This document shows positions 18,002-25,832 of a DNA stretch of 63,940 nucleotides, piece after piece (position 1 is the stretch's first letter; each line of letters starts with the position of its first letter). The notes under the pieces were generated by a model. The model made no database searches, was not told where the DNA came from, and was given only the letters and a program-made list of their open reading frames with translations. A program made the position numbers and the translations under genes. This DNA comes from Nocardia sp. (GTDB lineage Bacteria > Actinomycetota > Actinomycetes > Mycobacteriales > Mycobacteriaceae): NCBI GenBank assembly GCA_014360565.1, contig JACIXH010000007.1, positions 1 through 63,940 on the forward strand, read 5' to 3'.

Positions 18002-18352
18002 ATGGCGCGCAAAGTCGTTGTCACACTGGTCGATGATTTCGATGGCACGTCCGCTGCCGATGCAACTGTCACCTTCGGAATCGACGGCGCCGCCTACGAA
18101 ATCGACCTGTCCGATGCCAACGCGGCACAGTTGCGTGAGGTATTCGAACAGTGGGTTCCGTACGCGCGGCGTACCGGCCGGGCGAAGGCGGGCGCTGCAC
18201 GCCGCCTCGGCTCGGCACCGGCAGCCGAATCCACCCGCCGCAACGATCTGACCGAGATCCGGGCGTGGGCTTCGCAGAACGGGCACACGGTGTCCAGCCG
18301 CGGCAGGATCTCGGCGGACGTCATCTCGGCCTACGAGCAGGCATCAGCGTAG
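18002..18352 (+). CDS. lsr2: Lsr2 nucleoid protein / xenogeneic silencer
   Basis: 116 residues. N-terminal dimerisation domain (MARKVVVTLVDDFDGTSAAD, then VTFGIDGAAYEIDLSD) and C-terminal DNA-binding domain (IRAWASQNGHTVSSRGRIS) with the AT-hook-like RGR. Bridges AT-rich DNA and silences foreign genes. A TAGGAT -10 element lies at 17954-17959, an AGGA ribosome site precedes the ATG, and a strong terminator follows. A monocistronic unit. Confidence 0.95.
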   Translation: MARKVVVTLVDDFDGTSAADATVTFGIDGAAYEIDLSDANAAQLREVFEQWVPYARRTGRAKAGAARRLGSAPAAESTRRNDLTEIRAWASQNGHTVSSRGRISADVISAYEQASA

Positions 18353-18362
18353 AACTACGGTT

Positions 18363-18406
18363 CGCCAACAGCACGGCGCGCATTCCAGCGCGCCGTGCTG
18401 TTGGCG
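18363..18406 (+). terminator. Rho-independent terminator of lsr2
   Basis: Perfect 19-base arms (beginning CGCCAACAGCACGG) around the loop ATTCCA, followed by TTTC, eleven bases after the lsr2 stop. Confidence 0.9.
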
Positions 18407-18567
18407 TTTCACCAGCTGTCCGGCGTGCATCGGGGCTCGATGGCCTGCCTGCGCGCATCGGCGAATCCCGTTGCGCGAGTGGGTGAACAGGCCGGCCTCG
18501 TTCGAGTCGCGGTAGAGTGCGCCTGGATCTTTGCCGGGGTGTGAGCGCTTGTTGCGGGGGATATTCG

Positions 18568-19386
18568 ATGGACGAGATACTGACCTTGATCGGCCTGGGC
18601 GGCCTGTTTCCGACAGTTGTCGCGGCCGTGTCGGCGTGGCTGTCGACCACGTTCAGTCGCCGGATCAACAAGCGGGCAATCGAAGTGACGATCGCGGGTG
18701 ACGAGGATTCGATCCTGGTCGGTGGGCCGACGCCCACCGACAGAGCCACACTCACCGAGTTCGGCGGCCCGCCGACGAACGGCCGGCCAGATCCCGCATC
18801 GGCGACAACGACGCCCACCATCACCGACGACGAATCGCTGGATCGGGATATCCGCTCCACCGGTGCGATATCCCTTCGCGATTCGGCGGATCCGACGGAG
18901 CTTCGAACCGACCCGACGATCCACTCCGCACCGGCGATCCGGCATCGAACGCAGGAATATCTGCGGCAGGTACGCAGTGCGATGGCGCAGAGTACGGCGT
19001 TCTTCTGGGCGTACATGATCAGCGGCTGTTGCGGGGTGGTGGTGGTACTGGCCGCGGCATCGATGGTGGCATTCGGGAATCGGGATGCGGCGGCCGCGAC
19101 CTCGATCATGGGCGCGGTGCCGGTCGGAATCACCGCGCTGTTCTACAAGCGTTCCACCGATCTCGACAAAATGGTGAGTGAGAACCTCACGCGCCTGGGC
19201 AAAGCCGATGAGATCGCTGAGGCCAATCGCGCGGCCCATGATGTGGTGTCCAGGATGGGCGCGGGCATCGATCAGGATCGCCTGTTGGCCATGATCGGTG
19301 TGCGACAGCTGTTTCCCTCCGCTACGCCATCGGAAGTCGCCGAACTCCTTCGTGCCGTGCCCGTCGAATCCGGAAGCGGGCAGTAA
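18568..19386 (+). CDS. Two-TM protein resembling TRADD-N-associated membrane proteins
   Basis: 272 residues from ATG 18568, preceded by GGGGGA. Residues 14-55 (PTVVAAVSAWLST, then RAIEVTIAGDEDSILVGG) look like the helix plus beta-strands of effector-associated constant components. Residues 60-125 are polar and Thr/Asp-rich. An amphipathic stretch (EYLRQVRSAM) then leads into two membrane helices (about 145-168 and 174-193) ending GITALFYKRSTDLDKM, the pattern of the 'TRADD-N-associated transmembrane' domain described in bacterial conflict systems. A cytosolic helical tail follows. This assignment is from memory of the family pattern and needs a profile search. Confidence 0.5.
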   Translation: MDEILTLIGLGGLFPTVVAAVSAWLSTTFSRRINKRAIEVTIAGDEDSILVGGPTPTDRATLTEFGGPPTNGRPDPASATTTPTITDDESLDRDIRSTGAISLRDSADPTELRTDPTIHSAPAIRHRTQEYLRQVRSAMAQSTAFFWAYMISGCCGVVVVLAAASMVAFGNRDAAAATSIMGAVPVGITALFYKRSTDLDKMVSENLTRLGKADEIAEANRAAHDVVSRMGAGIDQDRLLAMIGVRQLFPSATPSEVAELLRAVPVESGSGQ

Positions 19387-19412
19387 CGGCCGTCGGCTCA
19401 TCGGTGCGCTGT

Positions 19413-19436
19413 TTGACCTTGACCCCGCGTCAGGGT
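19413..19436 (+). promoter_or_regulatory. MerR-type operator/promoter
   Basis: TTGACC (-35, 19413-19418) overlaps an inverted repeat ACCTTGAC-CCCGC-GTCAGGGT (7 of 8 positions paired), the usual dyad of MerR-family promoters. The -10 would lie about 19 bases on, near 19438, and the transcript would start close to the ATG at 19451. The MerR gene is the second gene of this unit. Confidence 0.6.
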
Positions 19437-19450
19437 TGCAACCTTGTCCG

Positions 19451-20353
19451 ATGACCACCGACAACACTTCCCCGACCCGGCACGCACCACCGGTCGGCGG
19501 GTTCACCGAGATCGACGGCAAGCGACTGTTCCTACACCGATCGGGCAGCGCCGGGCCTGCCGTGGTGTTCCTGCCCGGCGCCGGTGCGGTCGGCCTCGAC
19601 TATTTCGGTGTCCAGCAAGATGTCTCACGGTTCACCACCGCCGTGGTGTACGACCGCGCCGGCACCGGCTACAGCGATCCGCATCCCTTGCCACGCACCG
19701 CCGCCGCGGTCGCCACCGAACTGCACGAACTACTGCGCGCCGCCGCGATCACCGGCCCCTACATTCTCGCGGCGCACTCGCTCGGCTGCCTCTACGCGCA
19801 CCGGTACACCCAGCTGTACCCGCAAGAGGTGGCCGGACTGGTCTGGATGGACGGCCTGCACCGCGACTGGGATGCGTTCATGCCACCGGCGACGCGACTG
19901 GCCGCGGCCGCGGCACCTGCTCCTGGTCGCGAGCAGCTCGACCAGATCCGCACGACCCTTCGGGCAATGCACGTCGAGCTGCTCGCCGATTACCCCGAAC
20001 ATGTGCGGCACGCTGTGACCGACGCCAAGTCCAGTGCGCAGTGGATCCGTGCGGGCTTCGCCGAGCGCGACGAGTTGCCCGCGGTGGCCGCCGAACTGCA
20101 CGCCGGGCCGGACCTGCCCGATGTTCCGCTGGTGGCGCTCAGCGTGCTCGACGCCGCGGCAGGCCGATCGCCCGAGGCTTGCGCCGAGATCCACGACGGC
20201 AGGCGACGAATGGACAACGCCGTGGTGACCAGGGTTTCGCAGGGCGAACAGCGCATCCTCACCGACACCGCACACCATCGGCTCTGCTTCGACCGTCCCG
20301 ACGCCGTCGTCCAGGCGATTCACGATGTTGTCGACCAGGTTCGCCGCCGCTAG
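19451..20353 (+). CDS. Alpha/beta hydrolase
   Basis: 300 residues. LPGAGAVGLDYF oxyanion region, YDRAGTGYSDP, nucleophile elbow AHSLG (Ser; Ala in place of the first Gly), and DTAHHRLCFDRPDAV with the catalytic His. ATG 19451 directly follows the MerR-type promoter. Eleven bases upstream of the MerR gene in the same unit, so it is the likely effector gene of that regulator. Confidence 0.83.
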   Translation: MTTDNTSPTRHAPPVGGFTEIDGKRLFLHRSGSAGPAVVFLPGAGAVGLDYFGVQQDVSRFTTAVVYDRAGTGYSDPHPLPRTAAAVATELHELLRAAAITGPYILAAHSLGCLYAHRYTQLYPQEVAGLVWMDGLHRDWDAFMPPATRLAAAAAPAPGREQLDQIRTTLRAMHVELLADYPEHVRHAVTDAKSSAQWIRAGFAERDELPAVAAELHAGPDLPDVPLVALSVLDAAAGRSPEACAEIHDGRRRMDNAVVTRVSQGEQRILTDTAHHRLCFDRPDAVVQAIHDVVDQVRRR

Positions 20354-20363
20354 AGTCGGCGCG

Positions 20364-21101
20364 GTGCTCACCATCGGCAGGCTCGCGGCAGCCGCGGACG
20401 TGACCGTGCGCACCGTCCGCCACTACCACCAGGTCGGCCTGTTGCCCGAGCCCGAGCGCGACGCTTCCGGCTACCGCCGCTACACCGCAGAGGCGGTGGT
20501 AGATCTCATCCGTATCAGAACCCTCGCCGACGCCGGGGTGCCACTGTCGCGGATCGATGCGCTGTTGCGTGCGCAACCGCCCGAATTCGCCGCGGCGATC
20601 AGCGACATCGACGCCGAACTTCAGCGCAGGATCGATCGCCTCGCCGAGTACCGCGACCGGATCGCCCAACTGACGGGCGGCGAAAGCCTTTTTCTCCCAG
20701 CCGAAGTGGTGGCGGTACTGGACCGCATGCGCAGCCTCGGCGTCAGCGAACAGCGGGTGCGACTCGAACGCGATGCCTGGATCCTGTTGCGAGCGCTGGA
20801 CGCCGACGCCCTCGGGCAGCGGGTCCGGGCCAAGAACGCCGAGCTCGACGACCCCGACACCGCCCGGCTGTACCTGGCGGTGGACCGATCGTTCGACTGG
20901 TCGCCCCACGATCCACGGCTCGACCCACTCATCGACGACCTGGATGCCTGGGAAATCAGACACCAGCGCGACGCGGGCCGATCCACGAAACTGGTGGCCT
21001 CCCGCATCGCCGAGTCATCCCCCGCCTGGCAGCGCATCGTCGACACCCTCACCCACCGCGCCGAACAACGAGCCGCCCGCCACGATGCCGAATCATCGTG
21101 A
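20364..21101 (+). CDS. MerR family transcriptional regulator
   Basis: 245 residues from GTG 20364 (VLTIGRLAAAADVTVRTVRH). MerR winged helix in residues 1-70 (RHYHQVGLLPEPERDASGYR), a dimerisation helix, then a C-terminal sensing region of no recognised class. The frame is open further upstream, but an earlier start would overlap the hydrolase. Probably controls its own unit through the dyad at 19413-19436. Confidence 0.88.
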   Translation: MLTIGRLAAAADVTVRTVRHYHQVGLLPEPERDASGYRRYTAEAVVDLIRIRTLADAGVPLSRIDALLRAQPPEFAAAISDIDAELQRRIDRLAEYRDRIAQLTGGESLFLPAEVVAVLDRMRSLGVSEQRVRLERDAWILLRALDADALGQRVRAKNAELDDPDTARLYLAVDRSFDWSPHDPRLDPLIDDLDAWEIRHQRDAGRSTKLVASRIAESSPAWQRIVDTLTHRAEQRAARHDAESS

Positions 21102-21247
21102 CCGCCCGGCTCGGCGCCGCAGGCCGCACACACCGCGAGCCCTACTCGCGATCATCGTACGGGGCCGGAGCCGGTCGACCGCGTTACGACCAACGCTCCG
21201 AACCCGACATCGGCACACCGGGTGAACGAAATCGTCAGCGGCGACCG

Positions 21248-22729
21248 CTACGTGAAGACATAGTCGCTCAACGGGAAATGCCCACTGCGCCAAGATGATT
21301 CGATCGTCGAAGACGGGCGAAGGGGTACATCGCCGTGTTTGTCGAAGTAGTAACTGTTGGCGACGGCGCAACTCTTGTCCCAGAACACCTGCCCGCCGCG
21401 GCGGGCGAGCATCTCACGGAAGTAGCGGTCGTTGGCCTGTTCGGAGACCTCGATGCGGGCGGCGTCGTTGGCGCGAGCGTGGTGCAGGCAGCGCAGGATG
21501 TGGCGGGTCTGGTTCTCGATCAGGGTGAAGTAGGAAGCGCCGTTGTAGCCGTAGGGGCCGATGATGGAGAAGAAGTTCGGGAAGCCGGGCACGCTCACGC
21601 CCTCGTAGGCTTGCAGCCGGTTCTCGTCCCACCAGGTCTCGAGGTCGCGCCCGCCCACGCCGTGCAGGTCATAGGTCGGCATATTGCCCGACTCCATCAC
21701 TTTGAAGCCGGTAGCGAGGATCAGCACGTCGACAGGGTGTTCGGTGCCCTCGGCGGTGCGCACCCCGGTGGCGGTGATCTCGCTGATCGCCGCGGTCTCC
21801 AGGGTCACGTTCGCACGGTTGAAGGTCGGCAGATAGTCGTTGGAGAAGCTGGGGCGTTTGCACCCGAGTGCGTATTTCGGCGTCAGCGCGGCCCGGACGG
21901 CGGGATCTTTCACCTGACGGCGCAGATGGGCCAGGCCGGCGCGTTCGCCGATCGCGGCCGTGGGCAACGAGCGGTGGTAATGCGCCGCGAGCGGGAAGGT
22001 GAACTCGACGTAGGTCTGACTCACCATCCGGGTCACGGTCCGTCCGCCGGGGATCTTCAGCGCCAGGCGAGCAGGCAGGGGCAGCGGCAGATCGGGGCGG
22101 GGCAGGCACCAGATCGGCGTGCGCTGGAACACCGTCAGCTGTTCCACCCGCGAGGCGATCTCCGGGATCACCTGGACCGCCGAGGCTCCGGTGCCGATGA
22201 TCGCCACCCGCTGACCGCGTAGGTCCTGGCAGTGGTCCCAGCGCGAGGTGTGCATGGTCGCGCCCGCGAAGCGCTCGATACCGGGGATGTCGGGCAGCTT
22301 GGGTCTGGTGAGCACGCCGGTCGCGCTGATCACGAACCGCGCGGTGAGCTCGCCCTCGGTGGTGTGCAGCACCCATCGGTCGGCGCTTTCGTCGAAATCC
22401 GCACCGACCACGGTGGTGCCGAACCGGATTCGCGGTCGCAGTTCGTATTTGTCCACGCACGATTCGGCATAGGCCTTGAGTTCGCGGCCGGGCGCGTACA
22501 CCCGCGACCAGTCGGTGCGCTGCTCGAAGGAGAACTGGTAGCTGAACGACGGGATATCGACCGCGACACCCGGATAGGTGTTCCAGTGCCAGGTGCCGCC
22601 GACGCCGTCGGCCTCGTCGACGATCAGGAAGTCCTCGAACCCGGCCTTGCGCAACTCGATCGCGACGCCGATGCCGGAGAACCCGGCACCCACGATGACG
22701 ATCTCGTGGTCGATTCCCTTGGTGCTCAC
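21248..22729 (-). CDS. Flavin-containing Baeyer-Villiger-type monooxygenase
   Basis: 493 residues. FAD fold VIVGAGFSGIGVAIELRKAG, DEADGVGGTWHWNTYPG, and the BVMO fingerprint FxGxxxHxxxW(D/P) as FAGATMHTSRWD. The NADPH fold is VAIIGTGASAVQVIPEI, with ATGF(K) near the C-terminus. Inserts oxygen next to a ketone or oxidises heteroatoms; relatives include EthA. GTG start 22727-22729 overlaps the stop of the upstream gene (GTGA), so translation is coupled in a four-gene operon. Confidence 0.9.
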   Translation of the reverse strand: MSTKGIDHEIVIVGAGFSGIGVAIELRKAGFEDFLIVDEADGVGGTWHWNTYPGVAVDIPSFSYQFSFEQRTDWSRVYAPGRELKAYAESCVDKYELRPRIRFGTTVVGADFDESADRWVLHTTEGELTARFVISATGVLTRPKLPDIPGIERFAGATMHTSRWDHCQDLRGQRVAIIGTGASAVQVIPEIASRVEQLTVFQRTPIWCLPRPDLPLPLPARLALKIPGGRTVTRMVSQTYVEFTFPLAAHYHRSLPTAAIGERAGLAHLRRQVKDPAVRAALTPKYALGCKRPSFSNDYLPTFNRANVTLETAAISEITATGVRTAEGTEHPVDVLILATGFKVMESGNMPTYDLHGVGGRDLETWWDENRLQAYEGVSVPGFPNFFSIIGPYGYNGASYFTLIENQTRHILRCLHHARANDAARIEVSEQANDRYFREMLARRGGQVFWDKSCAVANSYYFDKHGDVPLRPSSTIESSWRSGHFPLSDYVFT

Positions 22730-23286
22730 GCGCTCTCCTTCACAAGTTCCGCCGACGGATGCAGGCGGCCGGGCCGGGCGACGGTGCGCACGATGTGGCC
22801 CGCGTCCTCGGCGTAAACGATGGTGTCCACCCGGTGCTCGATGCCGTCGACCGTGCGCACCCCCAGCGGAACCAGCCGCGCGATCGGCCAGGTCACCAGG
22901 GTGCAGTGCGGTTGTCGCAGCGTGCGGTAGTAACTGTCGTGTACCGCGACGCCCGCGGTGTCGTCGGGCGTGAGACGGTGACGCAGCCAGGCGTCACGCA
23001 CCTGGACACGGAGGTTGACCCGTGCCACCCATCGGATGAGCCGTTGCGGCGCTCGACGCAGCGCCGTCGCGCCGGAGCGCGGTAGGCGCGGGAGCACCCA
23101 GACCGGCTCGGTCTGGAACACCGTCACCCTGGCGGCCTCCGCGGCGATGCCGGGCAGCAGTCGCGCCGCCGCCGCCCCGCTGCCGATGATGGCGACGCGC
23201 TGACCACAGAATTCGTGTCGCGGGAGGAATGCCGTGCAGTGGAGCCGGCGACCCGCGAAAGTGTCGGCGATACGGGGGGTCGTCAT
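22726..23286 (-). CDS. Half-size BVMO-like protein (NADPH-binding half only)
   Basis: 186 residues. It starts at the point corresponding to the BVMO fingerprint (FAGRRLHCTAF, residues 10-20, with Phe20 where Trp is expected). It continues into the NADPH fold GQRVAIIGSGAAAARLLPGI and VTVFQTEPVWVLPRL, clearly paralogous to the next gene. The N-terminal FAD fold and much of the C-terminus are missing. It overlaps both neighbours by four bases (ATGA upstream, GTGA downstream), which argues for a maintained gene rather than debris. Could be a partner subunit or a decaying paralogue. Confidence 0.75.
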   Translation of the reverse strand: MTTPRIADTFAGRRLHCTAFLPRHEFCGQRVAIIGSGAAAARLLPGIAAEAARVTVFQTEPVWVLPRLPRSGATALRRAPQRLIRWVARVNLRVQVRDAWLRHRLTPDDTAGVAVHDSYYRTLRQPHCTLVTWPIARLVPLGVRTVDGIEHRVDTIVYAEDAGHIVRTVARPGRLHPSAELVKESA

Positions 23287-24209
23287 TTCGCCACCGGTTC
23301 GTAGGTGAGTTCGTCCGACCACGACGGCCTGCGGCCGAGAACACGGATCGGGAAGTGGTCGATGCAGGCGTTGGACACGTCGGCCAGCAGCTGGAACGGC
23401 TGACGCCGGTGAATCGTCGCCTTCCCGTGCATCTTCACCACGTGATACAGCGGAACCCGCCGGATGGCCGGACTGCGCTGCCCCACGTTCTCGTAGCGGC
23501 GCACCGCCTGCCACAGTTTCTGCTCGTCGAGGCCGAGCGCGATGATGTTGGCCGACATCCGCGACAGCAGCGGCGCGTAGAGCAGTGCGCCGAGCACGAA
23601 CGACGGGCGAACCGCGAAACCGGCTGTCTCGATGGCGATCCGGCGCAGCGGACCAGCTCCGAGTTGTTCGAGGACCTGGAAACCGACTGCCAGATGCCGG
23701 GATTCATCATTGTTGATGTGGCGGAACACCGCGTGACATACCGGGTCCTCGACCTCGTCGAGCAGAAACTTCACCAGAGCACCGTCGAGCGCGGTCTCCA
23801 GCGACGGGATGACCGTCCCGAGGACAGGCAGCGTCAGTTGGTCGGCATAACGGTCGAGCCAGCTGATCACGAGCCGGATGTTCTTGTTGGGCACCGGCAT
23901 CGATTCGCCGTCGGCGAGCATGCCCCAGCGGCGCATCAGCGCGAGCTCGGCATTGGCGTGCTTCTGCTCTTCGGCGTGGAAGTACCGATAGATCTCACGC
24001 AGCGCGCCCGGCGGCGCCTGGCGGGTCAGGGCGGCGAAGCCACGAGCGCCCACGTGTTCGATCCACACCAGATCGGCCATGAACGTGGCAAGGCGCGGGC
24101 GTTGCTCATCGGTGATGGTGTCGGCACCGGGTGCGTCCCAGTCGATATCGGCCAGCGCCCACTGCTTGGCGCGAATGGTGTCGAGCATCTCGGGATAGGC
24201 GAACGTCAT
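23283..24209 (-). CDS. Ferritin-like diiron protein
   Basis: 308 residues. A four-helix diiron pattern is visible: Glu51 (WIEHVG), Glu81-x2-His84 (HAEEQKHANAE), Glu138 (SLETALDG) and Glu169-x2-His172 (NNDESRHLAVGF). Likely an oxygenase or metal-dependent hydrolase of the ferritin-like superfamily; the substrate is probably a lipid or sterol, judging from its neighbours. ATG 24207-24209 follows AAGGAG. The stop overlaps the next ATG. Second gene of the operon. Confidence 0.78.
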   Translation of the reverse strand: MTFAYPEMLDTIRAKQWALADIDWDAPGADTITDEQRPRLATFMADLVWIEHVGARGFAALTRQAPPGALREIYRYFHAEEQKHANAELALMRRWGMLADGESMPVPNKNIRLVISWLDRYADQLTLPVLGTVIPSLETALDGALVKFLLDEVEDPVCHAVFRHINNDESRHLAVGFQVLEQLGAGPLRRIAIETAGFAVRPSFVLGALLYAPLLSRMSANIIALGLDEQKLWQAVRRYENVGQRSPAIRRVPLYHVVKMHGKATIHRRQPFQLLADVSNACIDHFPIRVLGRRPSWSDELTYEPVAK

Positions 24210-24235
24210 TGTTCGATCTCCTTGGGGTGGATGGA

Positions 24236-25072
24236 TCAGCGCACGACCCGCTCCAACAGGCCCGCTGACCGGGTGTAGGTCGCCGGTAGCCAGCGCTTGG
24301 CCTGCCACAGAACCTTCGCTTCGAGCTGGGGCACCACATACAGTTCGCCGCGGTCCACCGCGTCGAGCGTGGTGGCGACGATGGCGGCCGGTGCACGGCC
24401 GGTCCAGCGCAGCAGCAGGCCGCCGAGTCGCTCGGCGGTGTCGTCCAGCGGCGAATCCGGGTCGAGGATGTTGGTTTTCACGCCGGTCGGACACAGCACC
24501 GTGACGCCGACGCCGGTGCCTGCCAGCTCGGCCGACATCGTCTCCGACAGCGCCAGCACTCCCGCCTTGCTGACGTTGTAGGCGGCCATCCGCGGTGCCG
24601 CGCCGAACGCGGCCGCCGAGGCGACGTTCACCAGCGACCCGCGCCCGGCAGCGCGCAGGATCGGCGCGAAGACATGGCAGCCGTGGATGACGCCCCACAG
24701 GTTGACTTCGAGCGTGCGCTGCCAGTCGCCGAGAGCGAACTCACCGACCACCGGTCCGCCCGCGGCGATACCCGCGTTGTTGACAACCACGGTCGGCGGG
24801 CCGCCGAACCAGTCCTGCGCGGTGGCTGCCAGTCCCTCGACCTCGTCGATCGCGGTGACGTCACAGCGGGTGCCGATCGCCTTGCCACCGGCCGCCTCGA
24901 CCGATTCGACCGTGTCGGCCGCGCGATCGGGGTCGATGTCGGAGCACACGATCCGCCCGCCGCGGCGCGCCAGCTCGATCGCGAAAGCACGTCCGATGCC
25001 GCTACCCGCGCCGGTCACCACAGCATCTGCCGCGGTGGTTCGGCGGTGTCCGCTCAGGGGGAACAATCGCAT
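24236..25072 (-). CDS. Short-chain dehydrogenase/reductase
   Basis: 278 residues from ATG 25070-25072 (GGGAG five bases upstream). VVTGAGSGIGRAFAIELARRG, the NNAG motif in VVVNNAGIAAGG, Ser in NVASAAAFG, catalytic YNVSK. The C-terminal extension (RWLPATYTRSAGLLERVV) is common in lipid-linked SDRs. First gene of the operon SDR / diiron / half-BVMO / BVMO, divergent from a TetR gene over an 18-base palindrome. Confidence 0.88.
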   Translation of the reverse strand: MRLFPLSGHRRTTAADAVVTGAGSGIGRAFAIELARRGGRIVCSDIDPDRAADTVESVEAAGGKAIGTRCDVTAIDEVEGLAATAQDWFGGPPTVVVNNAGIAAGGPVVGEFALGDWQRTLEVNLWGVIHGCHVFAPILRAAGRGSLVNVASAAAFGAAPRMAAYNVSKAGVLALSETMSAELAGTGVGVTVLCPTGVKTNILDPDSPLDDTAERLGGLLLRWTGRAPAAIVATTLDAVDRGELYVVPQLEAKVLWQAKRWLPATYTRSAGLLERVVR

Positions 25073-25107
25073 GGCAACTCCCGGGGTCGGCCCGGCGAGG
25101 CTCGAAC

Positions 25108-25125
25108 TGGTGGCATCTGCCACCA
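25108..25125. promoter_or_regulatory. TetR-type operator
   Basis: Perfect palindrome TGGTGGCA-TC-TGCCACCA between the divergent SDR and TetR starts. Likely binding site of the adjacent TetR regulator, able to control both directions. Confidence 0.65.
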
Positions 25126-25175
25126 TTGGCCGCACCTGACACCAATTAGGCGCGCGGAGGAGTACTTTGTCAACC

Positions 25176-25832
25176 ATGGATGTGCGCGCACCGGCACGGA
25201 CCTGGGGCGGGCGGACCGCCGAGGAGCGCAGCGCGCAGCGGCGGGCCGGCCTGGTCGAGGCCGCCCTCGATATCTGGCTCGACAACGGCTGGGCCGCGGT
25301 GACCATGCGTGGGGTCTGCCAGCGAGCCTCGCTCAACGATCGCTACTTCTACGAGCACTTCGCCGACCGCGACCAACTGCTCGCCGCGGTGTGGGACGAG
25401 GTGTGGGAAGAGGTGTTCGCCGAGCTGGCCGGCGTCGTCGCCGCGCACGCCGACCGGACTCCGCTCGAGATCGCCGGCGCCACCATCGCGCGCGCCGTCG
25501 AATTACAGACCGATCTGCGCGGGCGGGCCAGGATTCTGCTGGCCGATCACGCGGGCAGCGCCGTGCTCGAGCAGCGACGCAAGGCCATGCTCACCGATGC
25601 GACCGACGGGCTCGTCGCCATCGCCTGGCCCTATCTGCGTCCCGGTGTCGACGAAACCGCCATGCGGATGAGCACACTGGCAGGCATCGGCGGTTTCATC
25701 GAACTGCTCTCCGCCTGGCGCACCGGCGTGCTCGACGTCGATGCCCAGCGGATCGTCGAGCACAGCACCGCGATCGCCATGCAACTCGGCGCGGTATTCC
25801 TGCCTCCCGAGCTCGACGACAGCCCGAAATAG
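25176..25832 (+). CDS. TetR family transcriptional regulator
   Basis: 218 residues from ATG 25176 (an upstream in-frame TTG at 25167 is possible). HTH in residues 20-65: VEAALDIWLDNGWAAVTMRG, then ASLNDRYFYEHFADRDQLL. The C-terminal ligand domain is unclassified. Divergent from the SDR/diiron/BVMO operon and presumably its repressor. Confidence 0.88.
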   Translation: MDVRAPARTWGGRTAEERSAQRRAGLVEAALDIWLDNGWAAVTMRGVCQRASLNDRYFYEHFADRDQLLAAVWDEVWEEVFAELAGVVAAHADRTPLEIAGATIARAVELQTDLRGRARILLADHAGSAVLEQRRKAMLTDATDGLVAIAWPYLRPGVDETAMRMSTLAGIGGFIELLSAWRTGVLDVDAQRIVEHSTAIAMQLGAVFLPPELDDSPK

